From the NCBI GenBank assembly GCA_022414725.1, contig CM039463.1, positions 21,137,359 through 21,201,358 on the forward strand: a DNA stretch of 64,000 bases, in the 5' to 3' direction. Below the pieces are notes generated by a model. It saw only the letters and a program-made list of their open reading frames with translations, had not been told where the DNA came from and searched no databases. Of this stretch, positions 33,901 through 44,636 are shown one piece after another. The position numbers were made by a program, and so were the translations under genes. The stretch's first letter is position 1. Each line of letters starts with the position of its first letter. The DNA is from Microglena sp. YARC (taxonomy: Eukaryota > Chlorophyta > Chlorophyceae > Chlamydomonadales > Chlamydomonadaceae).

Positions 33901-35657
33901 CGTTTTGATCACTGCGAGGGCACTATCTGCCGCCATTTTCTGCCAGAGCTTTTTTTGATCACTACGAGAGGACTATCAGCCGCCATCTTCTTCCAGAGGT
34001 TGTTTGGATCACTTCAAGGGCACTGTCTGCCGCCATTCTCTGCCAGAGCTTTTTTGATCACTATGAGGCACTATCTGCCGCCATTTTCTGCCACAGTGTT
34101 TTTGATCACTTCAAGGGCACTATATGCCGCCACCATCTTCCAGGGCTTTTTTTATCATTGCAAGGGCACTAAATGCAGCCATTCTCTGCCAGAGTTTTTG
34201 TATCACTGCGAGGGGACTATCTGCCCCCATTTTCTGCCAGAGTTGTTTTGGATCACTTCAAGGGCGCTACCTGCCGCCACCTTCTTCCAGAGCATGTTTC
34301 CATTTCACGAAGGGGGTCTTCTGGTAGCGATCAGGGATTTGGTGTATTTCAAGGTTGGGCTCCTGGTAGCTATTTGGGTTGGCGGCCTGAAGGGCTGGCC
34401 CGGGAGGTTTGGGGTTAGGGGCCGAGATTCCAGTCTCATGGTAGCGGAAGGTTTGGGGGGAGGGGCCGAAATTCGAGTCTCATGGTAGCGGAAGGTTTGG
34501 CCGCAACAGGGTTCCAGGTAGCGATTGCTAAAGGTGGCGGACAAAAAGAGCTCTGTTACATGCAAATCCTCGATGGCCGAGGGGGGGGGGAAGAGGGGGG
34601 GGGGGGGGAGGAGTTTTTCTACCGCATCATCGAAAGTTGTTTATTTATACCCCAATACACCACACCGTACCCCACCCCACCCCCCAAACAGCTATGTCTT
34701 CCATCCTGGTTAACCTTATGATGTGATCACCTGTTTATTTTCGCCCAAGACACCCCCTCCCACCCCCACCCTACCCCACCCCATACCCACCCAACCCCCC
34801 AAACAGCTGCCTTCCATCAGCGATATTGATTTCCTATGTAGAGCGATCGCTAGTTTTGATGCAGTTTTACCGAATTTATCGCTATAAAGTGCTATAAAAA
34901 AGTAAAACAAAAAGAAGTTTTTGTTTTGCCCTAACTGGCCCTACAAAACTACAAAAGCTATAAAAAGCACTCAAAAGCTGTCTATGGTGGAGGCTTTCAA
35001 TCATAAGCTAAAAAAAAAAAACTTTCACATTTGAAAAAGAAACTGTCTTCCATCCTGGCAAACCATAGGTTGTGATAAGTTGTTTATTTTCACCCCAATA
35101 CACCCCTCCCAAACCCCACCCCACCCCATACCCAAGTTACCCTCCAAACAGCTGTCTTCCATCAGCGATTTTGTTTTCCTATGTAAAGCGATCGCTAGTT
35201 TTAAGGCGGTTTAAGCGAATTTATCGCTATTACGTGCTATACAAATAAAAATAAAGTTTTTGTTTTGCCCTAGCTGGTTCTAAAAAGCTTTGAAGCTATA
35301 AAAAGCACCCAAAAGCTGTCTATGGACAATAGGTTGTGATATGTTTTTTATTTCACCCCAATACACCCCCCCCCACACCCCCCCACCAATCCTACTTGGA
35401 TTCTATATGAAATCGGAAAGATGGGCGATCACCAAAATCTATGAGAGGTGGGTTGAATTATCCAATCGAATTGGTGGATTCAGTTGGGGTGAATTCGCCA
35501 ATTGAACCAGGCACCATCTCCCGCCATCACCACCAGGCACTCTCTCCCGCCATCTTCCGCCACAACACACCTTTGGGAGCTCCGCTCTGCCCCTAGCGTC
35601 TAGCCATGCATTGCTGATCAGCGACGCCACACAGGCCAATCCAAGGAAGGGAGCCAT
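20920..35657 (-). CDS. EMB8/ABHD1-3-type alpha/beta hydrolase, nine exons
   Basis: Exons on the minus strand, in order: 35571-35657, 31677-31889, 29612-29716, 27961-28055, 26639-26725, 24404-24500, 22906-22992, 22041-22232 and 20920-21162. All introns are GT-AG, phases agree, and 1206 nt give 401 residues, the usual family length. Residues 2-16 form an N-terminal hydrophobic anchor. Family landmarks follow in order: [16 protein letters not shown] (exon 2), [18 protein letters not shown] (exon 3), [20 protein letters not shown] (exon 4), the nucleophile elbow GWSLG with Ser188 (exon 5), [10 protein letters not shown] (exon 6), catalytic Asp in LDDPIAP (315/316, exon 8) and catalytic His345 in GGHLGW (exon 9). 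Known relatives are membrane-bound esterases or phospholipases; the substrate here is unknown. The first ATG is less certain than the rest. Introns are packed with copies of the flanking exon edges. Confidence 0.92.
21525..22040 (-). repeat. six donor-side copies of hydrolase exon 8 end
   Basis: Units of about 75-100 bp repeat the coding end [21 protein letters not shown] plus its donor GTAAATGTCTATCCCCC, reading left from the true donor at 22041. Copies start near 21530, 21613, 21716, 21802, 21885 and 21950. Each keeps a GT donor. Confidence 0.92.
22233..22450 (-). repeat. acceptor-side copies of hydrolase exon 8 start
   Basis: Two extra copies (about 22298-22345 and 22395-22440) carry the acceptor CTGGCAG and about 40 exon bases (GTGCTAGTGGACAAGGCC on the minus strand). 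Confidence 0.9.
22670..22855. repeat. tandem repeat with poly-C tracts
   Basis: Three copies of CATCCTTTGAGGCAAAAATC are each followed by a C run of 10 to about 30 bases. They lie within hydrolase intron 7. The true homopolymer lengths are uncertain. Confidence 0.85.
23090..23470. repeat. tandem repeat in hydrolase intron 6 (TATGCTTGGAACTGCG type)
   Basis: Units of about 30-60 bp contain CTATGCTTGGAACGGCG and TTTGAATTTGA. The stretch is non-coding. Confidence 0.8.
23815..24403 (-). repeat. four donor-side copies of hydrolase exon 6 end
   Basis: Copies near 23825, 23980, 24100 and 24255 repeat the coding end [11 protein letters not shown] with its donor, followed by intron sequence with telomere-like AACCCTAAACCCTAAA words. 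Substitutions differ between copies. Confidence 0.9.
24501..24850 (-). repeat. three acceptor-side copies of hydrolase exon 6 start
   Basis: Near 24645, 24720 and 24795 the minus strand repeats the acceptor CCTGTTTAG plus the exon start GTACCTGGCTGAGGAGGGAG, with up to 60 bases of upstream intron. Confidence 0.9.
24930..25725. repeat. tandem repeat TTTCTGTGTTTCTGCGTACAG type
   Basis: Higher-order units of about 120 bp are made of 20-30-bp pieces (AGTTTATGAGTTTCTGTG, TTTCTGCGTACAGTTTAT). It lies in hydrolase intron 5. Confidence 0.9.
25905..26072 (+). repeat. dispersed repeat family A, copy 2
   Basis: It runs through the same ordered segments as 3588-3742: a TCACTATAGCACAAACAC-like start, ACGATTGTTTGGGGTTCAG, CTTTTTCTTTTTAAGCCC and CCCCTGGACTGTAACATAC. 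Confidence 0.8.
26135..26190. repeat. (GT)n followed by poly-G
   Basis: A simple repeat in hydrolase intron 5. Similar (GT)n/poly-G runs occur near 26755-26830, 26870-26905 and 28080-28155. Confidence 0.85.
26490..26638 (-). repeat. donor-side copies of hydrolase exon 5 end
   Basis: Two partial copies of the exon end ATATCTTGATCAG with its donor and about 40 bases of intron are spaced 60-80 bp apart, left of the true donor. Confidence 0.85.
26740..27412 (-). repeat. acceptor-side copies of hydrolase exon 5 start
   Basis: A good copy at 27138-27182 repeats about 40 exon bases (YVSERYP coding, on the minus strand) plus the acceptor CATGCAG. Shorter ones lie near 26985-27025 and 27375-27410. 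Between them are (GT)n, poly-G and GGTGGT runs. Confidence 0.85.
27515..27662. repeat. 15-bp tandem repeat (AGCTGAGTGCTGACC)
   Basis: About nine units of GACCAGCTAAGTGCT or variants occur in hydrolase intron 4. Confidence 0.92.
27713..27920. repeat. (GAT)n microsatellite, decayed exon 4 copy and poly-C
   Basis: Trinucleotide GATGAT/GGTGAT runs (27713-27855) are followed by a short copy of hydrolase exon 4 at about 27856-27887 (minus strand CAGCCCAGTCATCA) and a C run of about 29. The copy again lies on the donor side of its exon. Confidence 0.85.
28306..28766 (+). pseudogene. retroelement-type ORF fragment with PD-(D/E)xK-like motif
   Basis: Inside hydrolase intron 3, on the opposite strand, one frame reads [11 protein letters not shown], then [19 protein letters not shown]. 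After a frameshift near 28555 a second frame reads [18 protein letters not shown], then [19 protein letters not shown], and stops at 28764-28766. The RPD...VELGYC spacing resembles the PD-(D/E)xK nuclease core found at the C-terminus of some non-LTR elements. My recollection is that algal element proteins share the downstream layout. It is a fragment without a complete element around it. Confidence 0.6.
28940..29611 (-). repeat. donor-side copies of hydrolase exon 3 end
   Basis: Copies at about 29465-29545, 29345-29410 and 29205-29275 repeat the coding end [14 protein letters not shown] plus donor GTACGTTCC. A run of five 29-bp units (AGCACACTTAGCTGTTTGCA) at 28950-29100 repeats only the middle of the exon. 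Confidence 0.92.
29717..30720 (-). repeat. acceptor-side tandem array of hydrolase exon 3 start, about 155 bp x 6
   Basis: Units contain GAGGGAGGGCATCCTGC (exon start plus acceptor), GTATTTTACTGAGGGAG and GTTGTGAATCAGCCTAAGGC. The exon portion is about 16 bases and decays away from the true acceptor at 29717. Confidence 0.9.
30740..31135. repeat. (GGTT)n array with TAGACTATGGTTG spacers
   Basis: Tetranucleotide runs are broken by short GTAGACTATGG segments in hydrolase intron 2. Confidence 0.95.
31140..31676 (-). repeat. donor-side copies of hydrolase exon 2
   Basis: A large decayed copy at 31437-31615 still reads [17 protein letters not shown], and a second at about 31280-31345 reads YRECLLM and [10 protein letters not shown] with its donor. 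A third trace lies near 31155-31200. Frameshifts and lost residues show that they are not used. Confidence 0.9.
31890..33780 (-). repeat. 157-bp acceptor-side tandem array, about 12 copies of hydrolase exon 2 start
   Basis: Each unit holds about 80-90 exon-like bases ([13 protein letters not shown], then EPYHPMPFL on the minus strand) followed by intron with ACACACAGCGAATTTAG and GCACGGTGGGCTG. The unit length is not a multiple of three. The two units furthest from the exon are shorter. Copies are 90% or more alike by eye. Confidence 0.95.
33780..33890. repeat. about 25-bp tandem repeat (GGTGAGATTCCAAATTT)
   Basis: Four to five units of AGTGGTGAGATTCCAAATTT are present. It lies in hydrolase intron 1. 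Confidence 0.88.
33895..34300. repeat. tandem repeat of about 55-62 bp, seven copies (CTATCTGCCGCCATTTTC)
   Basis: Units read TTTTTGATCACTGCGAGGGC, then CTATCTGCCGCCATTTTCTG and CCAGAG. It lies in hydrolase intron 1. Confidence 0.9.
34680..35335. repeat. tandem duplication of about 320 bp in hydrolase intron 1
   Basis: 34680-34990 and 35045-35335 share, in order, CACCCC-rich runs, CTTCCATCAGCGAT, AGCGATCGCTAGTTTT, GAATTTATCGCTAT and AGTTTTTGTTTTGCCCTA. A third partial copy starts at about 35335. Confidence 0.85.
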
Positions 35658-37129
35658 GTAAGATATGCTAGACCAGCCCAATGCTAGGGCGGGCAAGGCC
35701 ACGGTGGCGGGGACTGCACATGTGGGAGGCAATAGCAGACCAGATCTTCTGGAACCACAACCAGGGAAGGGGCTGCTGGATGATGGCAAAGGGGGAAACC
35801 TCACGGGAAGGGCTGGTGATGAAATGGGGGACCTCAGGGCACAGGCTGGTGAGGAAATGGGGGACCTCATGGAAGAGGACAAGGCTGAGGGGGAGTACCT
35901 CGTAGCACATGCTGATGTGGAAAGTGGGGTAGCTGCATGGGTTGTTGAGGCGAAGGTGCTTGGTTGGCCCACCCCTCGGGGGTTGGTCGGCATGCCTTGC
36001 AAGGGCGCGGGTCTCAGAGAGCCCGACATGGGAAGTGGCGAGGCGCGATGGGGAAGGGGGGAAGCGCCTTTCCCTGAGCTCAGCATGGTGATCGCTGGTG
36101 GGTGGTCGGAGGGTCGGGGAACTGATGAGGGCTGTCTATATCTGGTATTGGCGTTGGTGGTGGTGTGGTGGTACTAGTGGTGGTGGTGGTAGTGGTGGTA
36201 ATATAGCCAAGGAATCGGAGTTAGTCTCTCTGGACGTAATGATGGCGATCACTGCGTGTAGACGTTTGAGGGAACTGATCTATCGGTTGCAGATGAGAAG
36301 CATTTCGCGGCATGCAGAACGAGCTACCACATTGTTGAATCAGCACCAGCCATTACTCGCCCACGTGGATCGGCCTTGCCTCTGGCTTGGCTTGGCTTGG
36401 CCTGGCCTGCCCCTTTCCAACTCTGTTCGTTCTGCATGCTGCGAAATGCTTCTCACACGAAACCTATGTATTAGTTCCCTCATGCCTACCACCACCACTA
36501 CTACCACTACCAGTACGACTACCACTACCACTACCACTACCACTACCACTACCACTACTATCACGAGCACTACCACGAAGCCTCGGGAATTCGTTATCGC
36601 CAACCAATGACCACTTTCGTGCAACTACCAACCCTTGCCGCGAGCACACACACCTTTCTACATCCGCAAACTGTTGCGCGAGCAACTCCACCAGCTGATA
36701 GGAGAGCTCGTTGAAGATCCCTGTGTGAAAATCATCGTCCAGGATCATTTGCTGAAACCCTCCTTGTCTCCACCAGTGGCATGCAGCAATGTATTAGCTT
36801 CCTGCAGTTGCCTGAAAACAACACACACCATCAGCAGCAGCATCACATCTTGACTGGCCCTATGCCATGCCCATAAGCCTCCCCTCCATGTAACTGTGGT
36901 GCAAGTTTTTGACCATGTACTGTGTCCTACAAGTTGTACACACCGGTATAATACTCGGCCACAGTAGCTGTACAGTGCAAGGCAATCAAGAGGCCCCATC
37001 CAGTCCATAATAGTGGTGTTGGAAGTACAATCTAGCCCATTGGCCCACCCAGTGCACGATAGCGGTACAGGGGCAGTACAAGACAGCCAAGGGTCCCCTT
37101 TATTGCCGTGTCCGGGTACATATCTTGGC
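35658..37129. other. region between the divergent hydrolase and CLC start codons
   Basis: About 1.5 kb separates the two head-to-head starts and must hold both promoters unless further exons exist. It contains an imperfect palindrome (36150-36570). Open frames on both strands at 35439-36177 overlap and have no recognisable domains. Confidence 0.5.
36150..36570. repeat. large imperfect palindrome with GGT/ACC outer arms
   Basis: The inner arms are 36268-36323 and 36425-36482. Their core GAGAAGCATTTCGCGGCATG pairs with CATGCTGCGAAATGCTTCTC, with one mismatch over 28 bases. The outer parts (GAGGGAACTGAT against a TTAGTTCCCTC segment) also pair. A (GGT)n-rich run lies outside on the left (36150-36200) and a complementary (ACC)n run on the right (36486-36570). 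The loop is about 100 bases. Confidence 0.85.
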
Positions 37130-40100
37130 ATGGGAGACCCCCTGGTGAGCCTGACAGGCGAACCTGAGGGGCCCAAGCAGTCCACACTATGGGCGGAGCC
37201 CACACGTTGGTTTCAGAGCTGGATGCCCAAATCCGAGGAGAAGGAGCCTCTGCTAGAAGAACCTCGGGATGTGATTCGCGCTCGCGAAGTGATGCAGAAA
37301 GCGAAGCCATACCACGCAGAAGACTACGTAAGTTAAAAGCCTGTTACCCATGTTCCATACTTGTATAATCATGCACCTAAATATGTGTGAGCATATATTC
37401 TTATACTTATTATCATATACCCAATATGTGTGAGCATTTATTCTTATACTTATTATCATATACCCAATATGTGTGAGCATATATTCTTATACTTATTATC
37501 ATATACCCAATATGTGTGAGCATATATTCTTATACTTATTATCATATACCCCAATATGTGTGAGCATATATTCTTATACTTATTATCATATACCCAATAT
37601 GTGTGAGCATATATTCTTATACTTATTATCATATACCCCAATATGTGTGAGCATATATTCTTATACTTATTATCATATACCCAATATGTGTGAGCATATC
37701 TTCTTATACTTATTATCATATACCCAATATGTGTGAGCATATATTCTTATACTTATTATCATATACCCAATATGTGTGAGCATATCTTCTTATACTTATT
37801 ATCATATACCCAATATGTGTGAGCATATCTTCTTATACTTATTATCATATACCCAATATGTGTGAGCATATATTCTTATACTTATTATCATATACCCAAT
37901 ATGTGTGAGCATATATTCTTATACTTATTATCATATACCCAATATGTGTGAGCATATATTCTTATACTTATTATCATATACCCAATATGTGTGAGCATAT
38001 ACTCGTATGTGTATTATCATCTACCTAAATATGTGTGGGCATACATTCACGTACGTATTATCAAAGATAATTGTACACACAGATGCATTATTATAGATTA
38101 TCATTTATTCCATGACAATGTCATACTTTTAAATGTAATTATGTTCATGTTTGTGTTCATGTGCCTCTAATTATCTATCCCCCCCTTCCTCCCCTTACCC
38201 ATTCACCCACACACCCCCCCCCACACACACACGCACCACCCCATACGTGTTAATATTCCATGTTTACGATGATGTGTCTGGTTTGGTCGTTGCTTGCCGT
38301 TTTTTTGTTGTTCCTGAAGTAAGATTCCAGAACTGTTTGATCCCGGATTCCAGATCTGTTTGATCCCGGATTCCAGATCTGTTTGATCCCGGATTCCAGA
38401 TCTGTTTGATCCCGGATTCCAGATCTGTTTGATCCCGGATTCCAGATCTGTTTGATCCCGGAGTCCAGATGTGTTTGATCCCGGAGTCCAGATCTGTTTG
38501 ATCCCGGATTCCAGATCTGTTTGATCCCGGATTCCAGATCTGTTTGATCCCCAATTCCAGATCTGTTTGATCCCGGAGTCCAGATCTGTTTGATCCCGGA
38601 GTCCAGATCTGTTTGATCCCGGATTCCAGATCTGTTTGATCCCGGATTCCAGATCTGTTTGATCCCGGAGTCCAGATCTGCTTGATCCCGGAGTCCAGAT
38701 CTGTTTGATCCCGGAGTCCAGATCTGTCTGATCCCGGATTCCAGATCTGTTTGATCCCGGATTCCAGATCTGTTTGATCCCGGATTCCAGATCTGTTTGA
38801 TCCCGGAGTCCAGATCTGTTTGATCCCGGAGTCCAGATGTTTTGATCTCGAAGAAGATGAATTCAACTTTTCCCAACTCTACACAGGACTTGGCAGAATC
38901 CGATCTTCAGCGTGAACTTCTTCTGAACACAAACAGCAAGGAGTACAGGATAGAGGAGGTTAGTACATTTAGTTTTTGTACGTATTTAAATCGAGGTGAG
39001 CACATTTTTTTTTTGTATGTATTTAAATTTTGGTGAGCAAATTTAATTTTGTTGTATTTATCTAAATTTTGGTGGGTACATTTGTTTTTTTGTATTTATT
39101 TAAATTGAGGTGAGTACATTGAGTACTGGATAGAGGAGGCGAGCATACTTGGTTGTTTTACTTATTTATATGGAGGTGAGTACATTAGGTTGTTGCACTT
39201 TATCTAAATTGAGGTGAGTACGTTTAGTTTTTTTACGTATTTAAATTGAGATGGGCACATTTATTTTTTTGCTCCTGTTTAAATTGAGGTGAGTATCTCA
39301 TACATTTAGTTTTTGCACTTTTTTACGTTGAGGTGAGAACATTTAGTTTTTGACTTATTTAAATTGAGGTGAGTAGATTTCGTGTTTTGTAAATCCATTT
39401 TTTCATGTTCGTAGGTCATGGACGTCAACGATAGTTTGATTTTTATATCAACCTACCCCCGACCCCACTGTTGAACCAAGATCCCAACACCTGATTTATA
39501 ACCAACTTCCAACTGAATATCAACCAACTACCCCGGACCCCACTGTTGAACCAAGATCCCAACACCTGATTTATGACCAACTTCCACCTGAATATCAACC
39601 AACTACCCCCGACCCCACTGCTGAACCGAGAACTGCACACATGAGTACTAACCAGCTACCACCTGAATATCAACCCACTACTCCCAACCCCACTACTGAA
39701 CCTATATCATTACACCTGAATACTGAACCATAAGCCCCCAAAGCACTGCTTTACGACATGCCTTAAATCTGAATTGCAGGTAGCAAGCTGGGGGATCTCA
39801 TTCATCATTGGAATTGGGGTTGGTATTGCTGCCTTTTTCTTCAAGTGAGTGTCTTCTTATGTGCAACAGATAATATATATATATATATATCACTTGAGTT
39901 GTTGTCACCCGCCCTAGTCAGGAATAATCTATACCTGCATACACCAGCCATCAAACTCCGAGTACTGCTGTACCTGCATACATACATGTGCCACTCTATT
40001 TGATGTACCTGCATACATGCATACACACATACACGCAAATACACAAATACATATAGACATACCTGCATACACAAATAAACACACACAAATACACGCACAC

Positions 40101-43100
40101 ATACATACATACATGCATACATACATACATACATACATGCATACATACATACATACATACATACATACATACATACATACATACATACGTACATACATAC
40201 ATACATACATACATACATACATACATACATACATACATACATACATACATACATACATACATACATACAAACGTACATGCCTACGCCAGTCACCAAAAAC
40301 TGTGTTCTGCTGTTCCTGCATGCATGTACCACTTAACTTGCTGTACTTGCATACCTGCATGCACACATGCACACATACACACACAAACACACACATACAT
40401 ACATACATACATACATAAAAACACACACACAAATGCATGTGCCACTTTACTAGCTATCCCTGCATACATACATGCACACGCACAGAAATACATGCATACA
40501 GAAATAACCCATGTCTGCCTACAGCAGCCACCAAACACTGTGTACTGCTGTATCTTCATGCATGTGCCACTGTACTTGCTGCGCCTGCATACATGCATGC
40601 ACACACACACATAAATACAGAAATACAGAAACAACTTATATCTGCCTACAGCAGCCATCAAGCACTGTGTACTGCTGTTCCTTCTTGCAGCTGGGCGATT
40701 TATGCGCTCAACAACCTCAAGTTTGATACAACCAACAAGCTGGTAGAGGAAGGTAGGTGAATGGACATATATGCATTCCCTTTTCTCCTTCCTTTCCCTT
40801 CCCTTCCTTCCCTTCCCTTCCCTTCCCTTCCCTTCCCTTCCCTTCCCTTCCCTTCCCTTCCCTTCCCTTCCCTTCCCTTCCCTTCGCCTCCGCCTCCGCC
40901 TCCGCCTCCGCCTCCGCCTTTACCTTTACCTTTACCTTTACCTTTACCTTTACCTTTACCTTTACCTTTACCTTTACCTTTACCTTTACCTATACCTTTA
41001 CCTCTACCTCTACCTCTACCTCTACCTCTACCTCTACCTCTACCTCTACCTCTACCTCTACCTCTACCTCTACCTCTACCTCTACCTCTACCTCTACCTC
41101 TACCTCTACCTCTACCTCTACCTCTACCTCTACCTCTACCTCTACCTCTACCTTTACCTTTACCTTTACCTTCACCTTCACCTTCACCTTCACCTTCACC
41201 TTCACCTTCACCTTCACCTTCACCTTCACCTTCACCTTCACCTTCACCTTCACCTTCACCTTCACCTTCACCTTCACCTTCACCTTCACCTTCACCTTCA
41301 CCTTCACCTTCACTTCACTTCACTTCACTTCACTTCACTTCACTTCACATTCACATAAACTTCACTTTCATTATGATCATTTCAAGGTGGCGACTTTGTC
41401 CCGTCCAAAACAAGTGTGACACTTTTACCCCCCTTTCCCTCCTGTCCCTCCCCTTCCCCTTCCCCTGGATCATTTCAAGGTGGCGACTTTGTCCCGGCAT
41501 TCTTCACCTTTATCGGCTTTGCCGCGGTCTACGGTGCTGTTGCTGGATTCTTGGGGAGCTACATGAGCCCCAGAGCAGCTGGAAGTGGTATCCCTGAAAT
41601 TAAAGTCTATGTACGTTGACAGATCATCAACATTGAGGGTCTAGGGTTCATGTTTTAGTGGATTAGGGCTTCCGGTGTTTGTTTTAGGATTTGATATTCT
41701 GTTGCCAGGCGCATGGGGAGCATGCATCAAGGAATTCTGCTACGTTTTTTATCATTATGAGAGCCAAGGTCTCCGTTGTTCAGAGTTATCTGAGTTGCCG
41801 AGGTCAATCAGACAAGCCGGTTTATAGCAATTCAGCGGATGATTTGGGTTCAAGGTTTCAGAAGAACCCGGACTTTGTACATGAAATCGAGAATTTTGCT
41901 GGAAATCTGAGAATTCTCGCGATAATTCTCGATAATTGGCCTGAGATTCTGAGAACCAAGTCTGAAGTTCAAAGTGTGCTTCCCAAATCATCCCCTGAAT
42001 TGCTATAAACCCATAGCCTCTGGAACTGGCATCCCTGAACCCGAAGTCTTTGTATGTTGACTGATCATCAACATTGAGGATCTAGGGTTCAGTCTTTGTA
42101 CGTTGACTGATCATCAACATTGAGGATCTAGGGTTCAGTCTATGTATGTTGACTGATCATCAACATTGAGGATCTAGGGTTCAGTCTTTGTACGCTGACT
42201 GATCATCAACATTGAGGATCTAAGGTTCAGTCTATGTATGTTGACTGATCATCAACATTGAGGATCTAGGGTTCAGTCTTTGTACGTTGACTGATCATCA
42301 ACATTGAGGATCTAGGGTTCAGTCTATGTACGCTAACTTGATGATTGACGTGTAGGGTTTAGGGTTTATCGTCTTGATTTCAGGATTTAATAATCTGTCG
42401 TTGGATTCTTTGGAGTCTACATGATTCCCAGAGTTGCTGGAAGTGCCATCCCTGAAATCAAAATCTATGTACATTTGCTTGGTGACCAACATTGAGGGTT
42501 TAGGGTTTAGTCTATGTGCATTTGCTTGATGACCAACATTGAGGGTTTAGGGTTCAGTCTATGTACATTTGCTTGATGACCAACATTGAGGGTCTAAGGT
42601 TTAGTCTATGTGCATTTGCTTGATGACCAACATTGAGGGTTTAGGGCTCAGTCTATGCACATTTGCTTGATGACCAACATTGAGGGTCTAGGGTTTAGTC
42701 TATGTGCATTTGCTTGATAACCAACATTGAAGGTCTAGGGTTCAGTCTATGTACGTTTACTTGATGATTTACATTTAGGGTTAATGGTTTGAAATCTTGG
42801 TTTCTAGATATTTGGGAGCTAGATGAGCTCCAAAGCTGCAGGAAGTGGAAGCCCTAAAATTAAGGGCGCCTGGAGGCGTGTCCCGAATGAAATGAAATTA
42901 ATTCTTAATTCAATTGATTTTAATTGATTTCAATTTTATTTTATTTATTTGATGTTGTGTTATTTAATTCGATTTTATTCCATTCAATTTAATTTAATCA
43001 ACGTGATTTGATTGAGAGCTGCAGGAAGTGGCAGCCCTACAATCTAAGTCTATGTACGTTCTCTTCATGATTGACTTTCATGGTTCAGGATTTATGTTAT

Positions 43101-44589
43101 AGGGTTTACAGTTTTGGTTTCAGGATTTGAGATACATACATACATACATACGTACATACATACATACATACATACATACATACATACATACATACATACA
43201 TACATACAAACATACATACATACATACATACATACATACATACATACATACATACAGGCACGTACTCAAGACACCTCGTCCCTCAATGTACTGAGGTACC
43301 CTATCCCTTCTTGTGTACAACCACCAACTGCCTTGTAAATCTACTGACGTATCCTATCCCTTCTTGTGTACGTCCATTAATGGCCTTGGAAATCTCCTGA
43401 CATACCCTTTGAAATCTACTGATGTACCCTTGGAAATATGCTGACTTACCCAGACTTACCCTTTGGAATCTACTGATGTACCCTTGGAAATATGCTGACT
43501 TACCCTGACTTACCCTTTGGAATCTACTGATGTACCCTTGGAAATATGCTGACTTACCCTGACTTACCCTTTGGAATCTACTGATGTACCCTTGGAAATA
43601 TACTGACGTACTCTATCCCTTCTTGTGTACATCCATTAATGGCCTTGGAAATCTACTGACATACCCTTTGAAATCTACTGATGTACCCTTGGAAATATGC
43701 TGACTTACCCTGACTTACCCTGACTTACCCTTTGGAATCTACTGATGTACCCTTGGAAATATGCTGACTTACCCTGTCTCACCCTTTGGAATCTACTGAT
43801 GTACCCTTGGAAATATGCTGACTTACCCAGACTTACCCTTTGGAATCTACTGATGTACCCTTGGAAACATGCTGACTTACCCTTACTTACCCTTTGGAAT
43901 CTACTGATGTACCCTTGGAAATATGCTGACTTACCCTGACTTACCCTTTGGAATCTACTGATGTACCCTTGGAAATATGCTGACTTACCCTGACTTACCC
44001 TTTGGAATCTACTGATGTACCCTTGGAAATATACTGACGTACTCTATCCCTTCTTGTGTACATCCATTAATGGCCTTGGAAATCTACTGACATACCCTTT
44101 GAAATCTACTGATGTACCCTTGGAAATATACTGACGTACTCTATCCCTTCTTGTGTACATCCATCAATGGCCTTGGCAACCGCTTTCTCTTCTCCTTCCA
44201 GCTCAACGGAATCCATGTGCCTGGACTTCTGGTGAGTTGTGTTGGGTGGTTAAGGTGGTTCGGGTGGTAAGGGTGATTCATGCAATCCATGTGCCTGGCC
44301 TTCTGGTGGGTAGTGTTGGGTGGTTAAGGTGGTTAGGGTGGTAAGGGTGGTAGGTGCGGTTGGGGTGGTGTTGTGTGATCCATGGAATCCATGTGCCTGG
44401 ACTTCTGGTGAGTCGTGTTGGGTGGTTAAGGTGGTTGGTGTGGATAGGGTGGTTGGGGTGATCCATGGAATCCATGTGCCTGGACTGCTGGTGAGACGCG
44501 CTGGGTGGTAAAGGTTGTTAGGGTGGATAGGGTGGTTTGGTTGGTTCAGAGGTGGGCATGTGTGCTTGGTTGCTTGCTTGCCTGCTTGC

Positions 44590-44636
<47 letters not shown>

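Noticed and set aside
33361..34488. 375-residue plus-strand frame
   Set aside because: It runs antisense through the 157-bp array and on into unrelated tandem repeats. The coding reading of the array is on the minus strand.
35439..36177. Overlapping 215-residue minus-strand and 170-residue plus-strand frames
   Set aside because: Only the 29 codons from 35657 leftward fit the hydrolase. The rest has low-complexity Ser-Pro or Gly-Glu composition and no splice or homology support.
38250..38876. Minus-strand frames of about 200 residues with a GIKQIWNPGSNRS-type repeat
   Set aside because: The 24-bp unit is a multiple of three, so every frame without a stop stays open. There is no start, splice or domain support.
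39841..40440. MYVCMYVC and IHTYIHTY proteins
   Set aside because: They are translations of (CATA)n repeats in CLC intron 3.
40757..41597. Reading frames of up to 278 residues made of Pro-Leu, Ser-Thr or Lys-Val strings
   Set aside because: They are translations of pyrimidine microsatellites in several frames. The region is CLC intron 4 and also overlaps the true exon 5 in a different frame.
42170..42760. Interstitial telomere
   Set aside because: Only one or two TTTAGGG words occur per unit, embedded in exon-junction copies. It is not a telomere tract, though the recurrence is noted as a finding.
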